This document shows positions 51,194 through 58,555 of a stretch of 64,000 nt of DNA, one piece after another (position 1 is the first letter of the stretch; the number at the start of each line of letters is the position of its first letter). The notes under the pieces are model-generated. The model worked only from the letters and a program-made list of their open reading frames with translations, was not told where the DNA came from and made no database searches. Origin of the DNA: Streptomyces sp. YIM 121038 (GTDB lineage: Bacteria; Actinomycetota; Actinomycetes; Streptomycetales; Streptomycetaceae). Made by a program: the position numbers and the translations under genes. The stretch is from the NCBI RefSeq assembly GCF_006088715.1, contig NZ_CP030771.1:8678001-8742000 (forward strand). The letters are read 5' to 3'.

Positions 51194-52636
51194 ATGATCA
51201 CCTACGGTCGGCTCTTCATCGGAGGCTCCTGGGTCGAGCCGAGCGATCCGCGGCTGCTCGACATCGCCTCGCCGCACGACCGGACGGTGATCGGCCGCGC
51301 CGCGCAGGCGCGACCGGCCGACGTCGACCGGGCGGTGTCCGCGGCGCGGGCGTCCTTCGGGGCGGGCGCGTGGCGCCTGACCCCTCCGGCCGAACGGATC
51401 GCGCGCCTGCGGCGGTTCAACGCGCTGCGCGAGGAGAGCGCGGAGGAGATCGCCCGCCTGATCTCCCTGGAAACCGGTTCGGCGGGATGGTTCACCCGCG
51501 CCGGGCAGGCGGGCCTGACCCGGCAGGCGAACGCCTATCTGAAGGCGGCCGAGGACTTCGCCTGGGAGGAGACCGTTGTCCCGTCCGACCCGGCGTCCCC
51601 CCTGCGCAGCGTGGTGCGGCGGGAGCCGGTCGGCGTCGTGGCCGCGGTCATCCCGTGGAACTCGCCCTTCTCCTCCGCCACTTCGAAGGTCGTCCCCGCT
51701 CTGCTCGCCGGAAACTCCGTGGTCCTCAAGGTGTCCCCGGAGAACTCGCTGAGCATGGGCTTCCTGGCCGAACTCCTGGAGCGGGCGGGCCTGCCCTATG
51801 GGGTGATCAGCGTTCTGCCCGCGGACCGGGAGGTCAGTGAGTACTTGGTGTCGCACGCGGAGGTGGACAAGATCGCCTTCACCGGTTCGACGCGGGCCGG
51901 TCGCCGCATCGCCTCCCTCGCGGGCGAGCGGCTCAAGCGGGTCAGCCTGGAGCTGGGCGGCAAGTCCGCCGCGATCATCCTCCCCGACGCCGACATCGAG
52001 AAGGCCGTGGCGGGCGTCAAGTTCGGTTCCCTGCTCAACAACGGCGAGTCGTGCATCGCCCAGACCAGGATCCTGGCCCCGCGCGAGCGGTACGAGGAGG
52101 TCGTGGCCGGGCTCAAGGAGCTGGTGGAGTCGCTGAAGGTCGGCGACCCGAGCGACCCCGACACGTTCATCGGCCCGATGATCCGCCCCGACCAGCAGCA
52201 GCGCGTCCGCGACTACATCCGGCTCGGCATCGAGGAGGGCGCCCGCCTGGTCACCGGCGGCCCGCAGGTCCCCGCGGGCCTGGAGCGGGGCAACTACGTC
52301 ACCCCCACCGTCCTCGCCGACGTCGACAACTCCCAGCGCATCGCCCAGGAGGAGATCTTCGGCCCGGTCCTCGTCGTCATCGCCTACGACGACGAGAACG
52401 ACGCCGTACGCATCGCCAACGACTCGGAGTACGGCCTGTCCGGCGGCATCTGGTCCTCCGACGAGGAGCACGCCCTGGCCGTGGCCCGCCGCGTCCGCAC
52501 CGGCACCGTCACGGTCAACGGTGCCTCTGTCGGCTTCGACGGCCCGTTCGGCGGCTTCAAGGCAAGTGGCATCGGACGTGAGTTCGGCGCGGTCGGGCTC
52601 GGTACGTACACCGAGTACAAGACCATCACCCTGTGA
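51194..52636 (+). CDS. NAD(P)-dependent aldehyde dehydrogenase, 480 aa
   Basis: A full-length aldehyde dehydrogenase. Landmarks are IPWNSPF, the FTGSTRAGR cofactor loop, the glutamate general base in ELGGKSA, the catalytic Cys in NNGESCIAQTR and the EEIFGPV motif. It should oxidise an aldehyde to the acid with NAD(P). AGAGGGAAAG precedes the ATG at 51194. It lies between the two hydrolase genes, but its promoter carries a different palindrome (51118-51145), so regulation may be separate. Together with tannase and hydrolases it could belong to aromatic aldehyde degradation. The enzyme appears intact. Confidence 0.93.
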   Translation: MITYGRLFIGGSWVEPSDPRLLDIASPHDRTVIGRAAQARPADVDRAVSAARASFGAGAWRLTPPAERIARLRRFNALREESAEEIARLISLETGSAGWFTRAGQAGLTRQANAYLKAAEDFAWEETVVPSDPASPLRSVVRREPVGVVAAVIPWNSPFSSATSKVVPALLAGNSVVLKVSPENSLSMGFLAELLERAGLPYGVISVLPADREVSEYLVSHAEVDKIAFTGSTRAGRRIASLAGERLKRVSLELGGKSAAIILPDADIEKAVAGVKFGSLLNNGESCIAQTRILAPRERYEEVVAGLKELVESLKVGDPSDPDTFIGPMIRPDQQQRVRDYIRLGIEEGARLVTGGPQVPAGLERGNYVTPTVLADVDNSQRIAQEEIFGPVLVVIAYDDENDAVRIANDSEYGLSGGIWSSDEEHALAVARRVRTGTVTVNGASVGFDGPFGGFKASGIGREFGAVGLGTYTEYKTITL

Positions 52637-52744
52637 CCGGCGGTGCCGCACGGGCGCGGTCGCGGGTGTCGACTGGGGACGCCGGAGGCCGGTTCGGCGT
52701 GACGCTCTGTCGCGCCCTGACCGGAAGGCTGACACCGGAATGAG

Positions 52745-52763
52745 TCACCGGTTAGAGTGGTGA
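52745..52763. promoter_or_regulatory. Operator-like repeat upstream of the 52832 hydrolase
   Basis: TCACCGGT-TAG-AGTGGTGA: the left arm is identical to the arms at 46945 and 51021, and the right arm differs from the perfect arm at two positions. It lies 69 bases before the ATG. This is the third member of the putative regulon. Confidence 0.55.
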
Positions 52764-52831
52764 TGCATGTGAGTGGTGCGTACGCGGCTCCCGTGCGCCC
52801 CGGCACCCCGGACCGAACGTGAGGAAGCGAC

Positions 52832-53803
52832 ATGACCAGGAGACGAGGACCGGCCCGGGCCATGACGGCTGCGGCGCCCGCGGCCGGGCGGGCCGCGGAC
52901 GGCCTGGGGCCGGTGCGCCACACCCGTACCGACGTACTGGACGTCGCCTATCACGACGTCGGCCCGGCCCGGGGCGAGCCGGTGGTCCTCCTGCACGGCT
53001 GGCCGTTCAGCCCCGTCGGCTCCTACGCCGAGGTGGCGCCCGCGCTGGCCCGGCGCGGCTACCGCTGCTACGTCCCCTATCTGCGCGGCCACGGACGGAC
53101 CCGCTTCCTGCGCGAGGACACCGTCCGCTCCGGCCAGCAGGCGGCGCTCGGCGCGGACCTGGTCGCCTTCATGGACTCCCTGGGCGTGCCCCGGGCCCTG
53201 TTCGCGGGCTACGACTGGGGCGGGCGGGCCGGTGATGTCGCCGCGGCGCTGTGGCCCGAGCGCTGCACCGGCCTCGTCTCCGTGAACGGCTACCTCATCC
53301 AGAACCTCGCCGTCGCCCAACAGCCCCTGGCCCCCGCGCGGGAGGAGGCCTCCTGGTACTTCTTCTACTTCCTCACCGAGCGCGGGCGGAAGGGGCTCCA
53401 GGGCGACCGCGAGGGCCTGGCCCGCGTCGTCTGGCGCCGCAACTCGCCCCAATGGCGTTTCACCGAGGCGGAGTTCACCGAGGCGGCGGAGCTGTGGACC
53501 AACCCCGACTACGTCGACGTGGTGATCCACAGCTACCGCCACCGCCTGGCGGCCGCACCCGGAGACCGCCGGTACGCCGCGCTGGAGCGGAGGCTGCTGG
53601 ACCAGCCGAAGATCACCGTCCCCACGGTCACGCTCGACGGTCAGGCCGACGGCGCCATCCCGCCGACCGACGGCAGCGGGTACGCCGCCCACTTCTCCGG
53701 CCCCTGGAACCACCACGTCGTGCCCGCCGCGGGCCACAACCTCCCCCAGGAACGGCCCGGGGCCTTCACCGACGCCGTCCTCGAAGCCGCCACCCTGAGC
53801 TGA
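52832..53803 (+). CDS. Alpha/beta hydrolase paralogue, epoxide-hydrolase-like, 323 aa
   Basis: Close relative of the hydrolase at 49901 but with no clear signal: HGWPFS, nucleophile Asp in GYDWGGR, and the C-terminal His in AAGHNLPQE are present, and the cap region has the WRRNSPQWRF sequence also seen as VSPNWRF in the paralogue. It may act on the same class of substrate inside the cell. GAGGAAG lies before the ATG. The start region is Arg/Ala-rich, and the Met at codon 11 (52862) may be the true start. The operator at 52745 suggests joint control with the exported paralogue. Confidence 0.86.
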   Translation: MTRRRGPARAMTAAAPAAGRAADGLGPVRHTRTDVLDVAYHDVGPARGEPVVLLHGWPFSPVGSYAEVAPALARRGYRCYVPYLRGHGRTRFLREDTVRSGQQAALGADLVAFMDSLGVPRALFAGYDWGGRAGDVAAALWPERCTGLVSVNGYLIQNLAVAQQPLAPAREEASWYFFYFLTERGRKGLQGDREGLARVVWRRNSPQWRFTEAEFTEAAELWTNPDYVDVVIHSYRHRLAAAPGDRRYAALERRLLDQPKITVPTVTLDGQADGAIPPTDGSGYAAHFSGPWNHHVVPAAGHNLPQERPGAFTDAVLEAATLS

Positions 53804-53889
53804 CCAGGGGACTCGGTGTCACCCGCCGTCGTGAGGTGTGTGAAGGTGAGTCCGTTGAGCCAGCCGTATGGGCGAGGTATGGGGGAGCT

Positions 53890-54957
53890 GTGGGCCAGAT
53901 GCTCTATGGCGAGCGTTCGTGGAATCCGCTGGCGCGAACGGTGGAGCTGTCCGAGGACGGGCTGCGGCGAGGGATCAGGACCACGCCCCTGAGCGAGCTG
54001 AACCTCGGGGCGATGGCCGAGGCGTTCCTGCGGGGACGCTGGCTCGGCGGCGGCGGGGCGGAACGGCCGCTGGAGAGCCTTGCGGAGGGACCCGGCGTCG
54101 TCCCGGTGACCCGCGTGACCGGCACGGCCACACCGCTGAAGGTGCGGCAGGCCTTCGAGTTCGCCTGCAAACTGGGGGAGTTGGCCGTGCGCCAGTGCGG
54201 CGGCCCCGACCAGGTCGCCGCCCTCGCGGCCCGGGCCCGCGCCGAGGACGTACCGCTGTGGATGGCGCGGCGGTCCGCGCCGGGGCCCCTCGGGCCGATC
54301 ACCGTGGCCGTGGACCGGCGCCTGGTACGCGTGGACGTGTGGGGGCCGCAGGCTCCCGTCGTACGGATCCGGGCCCCGCGCGGCTTCGTGCGGAACGCCC
54401 CCGAACCGTCCCAGGGCCTGCGGCTGACGGTCGGCGACGTGACCGCCGAGCTCACCCTGAAGAAGAAGCTGCGCAAGTCCAAGAGCCGGGTGGAGGTGAG
54501 GCTGCCCGGTCAGGTGTGGACGCTGCGGCGGGAGAACGCGACGAGTTCGTGGCTGCTGCGCGACGAACGCCGGGTCGCCCTGCTGGCACGGCCCCCGCGC
54601 CGGCCCGTCCTGGAGCCGGGCACGGTGCTGCTGCCGCTGGCTCCGGTGCGGTACGAGAGCGCCGACCCGCTGGACGCCGTCATGGCGCACGCCTTCGCCA
54701 CGGCCTTCGGGCTCGGCGACACCACGGGCTGGGCACGGTTCCGGGCGGAGCGACGCCCGTCGGACGGGGGCGAACCGATCGCCGTCGACGAGGGCTGGGA
54801 CCGCCCCTGGTTCAGCAACCTGGGCCGGGGCAGCGACGACAACGAGTCCGGCGGCGGCGACGGCTGGGGCTCGGACGGCGGCGACGGCGGAGACAGCGGC
54901 GGCGGTGACGGCGGGGGCGGAGACGGCGGCGGCGGGGACGGCGGCGGAGGTGACTGA
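53890..54957 (+). CDS. Uncharacterised protein with Gly/Asp-rich C-terminal tail, 355 aa
   Basis: The first 300 residues are a soluble mixed alpha/beta protein without a known domain, signal or membrane segment; phrases such as LTVGDVTAELTLKKKLRKSKSRVEV and WTLRRENATSSWLLRDERR suggest a beta-sandwich half like tubby/scramblase-type lipid-binding proteins, but this is weak. The last about 45 residues are a run of Gly, Asp and Ser (GGGDGWGSDGG and GGGGD units). GTG 53890 is chosen with GGGGGAG just upstream; ATG 53899 is also possible. It is transcribed alone between the hydrolase and AfsR-like genes. No role is proposed. Confidence 0.5.
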   Translation: MGQMLYGERSWNPLARTVELSEDGLRRGIRTTPLSELNLGAMAEAFLRGRWLGGGGAERPLESLAEGPGVVPVTRVTGTATPLKVRQAFEFACKLGELAVRQCGGPDQVAALAARARAEDVPLWMARRSAPGPLGPITVAVDRRLVRVDVWGPQAPVVRIRAPRGFVRNAPEPSQGLRLTVGDVTAELTLKKKLRKSKSRVEVRLPGQVWTLRRENATSSWLLRDERRVALLARPPRRPVLEPGTVLLPLAPVRYESADPLDAVMAHAFATAFGLGDTTGWARFRAERRPSDGGEPIAVDEGWDRPWFSNLGRGSDDNESGGGDGWGSDGGDGGDSGGGDGGGGDGGGGDGGGGD

Positions 54958-55362
54958 CATCCGATCCCGGATCCGCGGGGTGCCGACGCCCCTGACCGCC
55001 GGGCAGAGGCGCGCCGATGTCTGGCCGAAATGTGCGTGGACAATGCACGGTTCCTGATCGCCGAAGAGCGCGTAGGCGGAGGGCCGAACCCGGTACGGGC
55101 GCGTGCGCCGTGGTGGCCGCCGAACAGCGTGACCGCACGGCGCCCGGCCGCACGGCGGTCAGGCCCCGAGAGCGGTCCGGCGACGGGCTGACGGGCGCCA
55201 CCCAGGTACGATTCAGGCCAGCGCACGCCGTGGGGACGACGACGGGGACGACCCGCGGGGACGACGACGGGAACGGCGACGTGCCGAGCACCCGGCGGGA
55301 CGACGGGGCCGGCCCGTCATGCGGCATGCGCGTCTGAAGGTGTCAATGGGGTGGGGCGGAAG
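54958..55362. other. Intergenic region with GACGACG repeats
   Basis: No gene is supported in these 405 bases. GGGGACGACGACGGG occurs at 55232-55246 and again at 55257-55271, a 25-base offset, with a further GGGACGACGGGG at 55299. These could be regulator sites for the AfsR-like gene that follows, or simple low-complexity DNA. No convincing promoter was placed. Confidence 0.45.
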
Positions 55363-58300
55363 ATGGTCACGGGGGAGACCGGGCTGCGCTTCGAGCTGCT
55401 CGGCCGATTGCGGGCATGGCGCGGCGACAGGGAGCTGGAGCTCGGCTCCCCGCAGCAGCAGGCGTTCCTCGCGGTGCTGCTGCTGCGCCAGGAGCGGGCC
55501 GCCTCGGTGGGCGACGTGGTGGAGGCCCTGTGGGGCGGGAATCCGCCGCCCCGCGCCGTGGGGGCCCTGCGGACGTACGCCTCGCGGCTGCGCAAGCTCC
55601 TCGAACCGGAGCGGGCCGCGGGCGCGTCCCCCCGGGTCCTGGTGTCCGTCCCCGACGGCTACGCGCTGCACGTGCCGCGCGAGGCCGTGGACCTCGCCCG
55701 GTTCGAGGACCACGTCACCGCGGCGGGCCGGGCCCGCGCGGCCGGGCAGCTCGCGGAGGCCCGCGCCCGGCTGCACCTCGCCCTCGAACCCTGGCGGGAC
55801 GCCCCCCTGACGGGCGTCCCCGGCGCGGCCATGGACGCGCACCGCGCCCGGCTCGCCGACCAGCGCCTGACGGCCCTCGAAGCCCGTCTGGAACTCGACC
55901 TGGAACTCGACGGCCCGCAGCCGGTACTCGCGGAACTCGCCCGCCTGGCGGCGCGCCACCCCTTCCGGGAACGGCTGCGCGCCCTCCAGATGCAGGCCCT
56001 TCACCGCGACGGCCGGTCCGCCGAAGCGCTCGCCGTCTACGACGAGACCCGCCTGCTGCTGAGCGAGGAACTCGGGCTCGAACCCGGCCACGACCTCGCC
56101 CAGGCACGCGAGCTGCTCACGGCACCGGAGGCCGCCGGCGGCACCGGTCTCCCGGACCAGGGCGCCCCGCCGCTGCCCGCCCAGCTCCCGGGCGACCTCG
56201 CCGACTTCACCGGGCGCGCCACGCTCGTGGCGGACCTGTGCGCGTTGCTGACGTCCGACCGCCCCGGGGCCGCCCCCATGGTGGCCGTATCCGGCGCGGG
56301 CGGGGTGGGCAAGAGCGCCCTCGCCGTGCACGTCGCGCACCTGGTGCGGAAGTCCTTCCCCCACGGGCAGCTCTACATGGACCTCCAGGGCGTCGGCGGC
56401 CACCCGGCCGACCCGTCCGCCGTACTGGGCTCGTTCCTGCGGTCCCTCGGTGTGGACGACGCCGCGATACCCCACGGCCTCGCGGAACGCTCCGCCCTCT
56501 TCCGCGCCCGCCTCGACGGCCGCCGTGTCCTCGTCCTCCTCGACAACGCCCACGGCCCCGAGCAGGTGCGGCCGTTCCTGCCCGTGCTGCCCCGGTGCGC
56601 CGTCCTGGTCACCAGCCGCGCCAAGCTCGCGGGACCCGCGTCCGCGCGCCTCGTCGACCTCGACGTCATGACCCCGGACGAGGCGCTCGACCTCCTTGCC
56701 AAGGCCCTGGGCCGGGCCCGCGTCGCCGCCGAGGCGGACGACGCCGCGCGGCTGGTGTCGGCCTGCGGCCACCTTCCCCTGGCGGTACGGATCGTGGCGG
56801 CCCGCCTCGCCACGCGCCCCGCGTGGCCGCTCGGCGCGCTGCACGCCCGGCTCGCCGACGAGCGGCACCGCCTGGCCGAACTGCGCGTCGCCGACCTGAC
56901 CGTCGAGGCCGCCTTCGCCCTCGGCCACGCCCAGCTCCGGCCGGACCAGCAGCGTGCCTTCCGGCTGCTCGCCCTGCCCGAAGGACCGCACATCTCGTCC
57001 GCCGCCGCGGCCGCCGTCCTCGGCCTGCCGGAGCCGGAGGCCGAGGCGCTGTGCGAATCCCTGGTCGACGTCAGCCTGCTGGAGTCACCCACACCAGGCC
57101 GCTACCGCTACCACGACCTGCTCCGCCTCTACGCGCGTGGACGCGCGAGCGCGGAGGAGCCCCCGGAGGGGCAGGCCGCCGGTCTGCGCCGCCTGCTGGA
57201 CTTCCTGGTGTCCACCGTGCGGGCCTCGCACCCCGACGCCCTCCGCAGGGCCGAACGCCTGGGGGTGACCGCGACGGTCCCCGGCCTGACGTTCGCCACG
57301 GCCGGGGACGCCGGTGCCTGGCTCGCCGAGGAGGCACCGTGCCTGTTCGCGGCCGTGCGCCAAGCGGCCGAAGGCCCCGCCCGCGCCGTCGCCCCGGCGG
57401 CCGACCTGCTGCTCATGATGGAGGAGCTCCTCGAACGCGGTGGCCCCGGCCCGGAGTTCGAGCAGGCCGCTCACGCGGTGATCTCCGCGGCGCTGCGCCA
57501 GGGCGACCGGCGCAGCGCGGGGCGCGCCCACCTGGCCCTCGGCCACGGCTACTACTACGCGGCCCGCCTCCCCGATCTGGTCGAGGTCTGCCGCCGGGCG
57601 GTGGCGGCGAGCCGCGCGGCCGACGACGCGCTCGTCATGGCCGACGCCATGGTGCTGCTCGCCCGCTGCTCGTACCACCTGCGCCGCTACGACGAGACCC
57701 GCGCCCTGCTCACCGAGGCGTCGGAGGTCTTCCGGGCGCACGCCGACCGGTTCGGCGAGGCGAACGTCCTCGGGGTGCGCTGCCGGGTGCGCCAGTCGGC
57801 GGGCGAGACGGACCTGGCGGTCGCGGACGCCGAGCGGGCCCTGGCGGTCCATCAGGGTCTGAGCGACGGCCACCGGGTGGGATTCGCCCTGTACGAACTG
57901 GGCGTCGTCCTCGACACCGCCGGGCGGACCGCCGAGGCCGCCGCGCGCCTCACCGAAGCACTGGCCCTCTTCGGCGACCGCCGCAACCGGCTGTGGGAGG
58001 GGCTCGCCCTCTTCCGCTTCGCGGAGAACCGGCTCGCCACCGGCCGTGCCGAGGAGGCCGCGCGGCTGGCCCGCACCGCTGCCACGACGCTGGAGGAGGT
58101 CAGGAACGACTGGGGCCGCGCCCACGCGCTGGCCGTGCTCGGCTCCGCCCTCGTCCGGCTCGGGGACCACGACGGCGCCCGGGCGCACCGGCGCGCCGCG
58201 TACGAGGTCTGCGCCCGCCTGAGCATGCCGGAGGCCGACGACCTCCTCGCCCTGCTCGACGACCGCCCCGGCAGCGGGGACGGGTGCGAACCGGCACGGG

Positions 58301-58371
58301 CCACCTTGACGGGCCCGGCCGACTCACCTCGCGTGCCGGACCCGTCACGGCGGAACCGGCGCCACGGGTGA
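55363..58371 (+). CDS. AfsR/SARP-type transcriptional regulator 1, 1002 aa
   Basis: A large AfsR-like regulator. The N-terminal part is an OmpR-type winged helix (FELLGRLRAWRG to about residue 95) with a BTAD domain to about 255; the NB-ARC ATPase follows (P-loop SGAGGVGKSAL near residue 308, then LVLLDNA and TSRAKL), and the C-terminal part holds TPR repeats (about 700-960). Such proteins activate antibiotic gene clusters by binding direct repeats and recruiting RNA polymerase, with ATPase control. GGAAG lies next to the ATG at 55363; GTG 55351 is also open. A similar regulator follows at 58556. The target cluster is unknown; it may be the NRPS-like region to the right. Confidence 0.9.
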   Translation: MVTGETGLRFELLGRLRAWRGDRELELGSPQQQAFLAVLLLRQERAASVGDVVEALWGGNPPPRAVGALRTYASRLRKLLEPERAAGASPRVLVSVPDGYALHVPREAVDLARFEDHVTAAGRARAAGQLAEARARLHLALEPWRDAPLTGVPGAAMDAHRARLADQRLTALEARLELDLELDGPQPVLAELARLAARHPFRERLRALQMQALHRDGRSAEALAVYDETRLLLSEELGLEPGHDLAQARELLTAPEAAGGTGLPDQGAPPLPAQLPGDLADFTGRATLVADLCALLTSDRPGAAPMVAVSGAGGVGKSALAVHVAHLVRKSFPHGQLYMDLQGVGGHPADPSAVLGSFLRSLGVDDAAIPHGLAERSALFRARLDGRRVLVLLDNAHGPEQVRPFLPVLPRCAVLVTSRAKLAGPASARLVDLDVMTPDEALDLLAKALGRARVAAEADDAARLVSACGHLPLAVRIVAARLATRPAWPLGALHARLADERHRLAELRVADLTVEAAFALGHAQLRPDQQRAFRLLALPEGPHISSAAAAAVLGLPEPEAEALCESLVDVSLLESPTPGRYRYHDLLRLYARGRASAEEPPEGQAAGLRRLLDFLVSTVRASHPDALRRAERLGVTATVPGLTFATAGDAGAWLAEEAPCLFAAVRQAAEGPARAVAPAADLLLMMEELLERGGPGPEFEQAAHAVISAALRQGDRRSAGRAHLALGHGYYYAARLPDLVEVCRRAVAASRAADDALVMADAMVLLARCSYHLRRYDETRALLTEASEVFRAHADRFGEANVLGVRCRVRQSAGETDLAVADAERALAVHQGLSDGHRVGFALYELGVVLDTAGRTAEAAARLTEALALFGDRRNRLWEGLALFRFAENRLATGRAEEAARLARTAATTLEEVRNDWGRAHALAVLGSALVRLGDHDGARAHRRAAYEVCARLSMPEADDLLALLDDRPGSGDGCEPARATLTGPADSPRVPDPSRRNRRHG

Positions 58372-58408
58372 TCCCCCCGCCGTGACCTCACGCCCCCCGA
58401 GCCCCTCT

Positions 58409-58552
58409 CGTCACATGGCCCTTCACGTCGAAGGCCGTCACACCACTCGGTCCTGATGCCACGTGTACCTGATGCCACCTGGGCCTGATGCCACGTGGCC
58501 CGCACGCCACTTGGTCCTGACGCCACCCGGTCCTGACGTCATTTGGAGACAT
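58409..58552 (+). repeat. 16-bp tandem repeat array before AfsR-like regulator 2
   Basis: Nine 16-base units in register cover 58409-58552. The clearest five run from 58457 to 58536, for example TGCCACGTGTACCTGA and CGCCACTTGGTCCTGA; consensus is about YGCCACNTGGNCCTGA. The second unit is weak, and the last contains the ribosome site of the next gene. Units carry a CCACGTGG-like inverted core. This is a good candidate for cooperative regulator binding, with a period that does not match the 11- or 22-base spacing usual for SARP sites. Confidence 0.8.
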
Positions 58553-58555
58553 CCC

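Noticed and set aside
58409..58552. Possible CRISPR array
   Set aside because: Units are contiguous 16-mers without unique spacers, and no cas genes are nearby.
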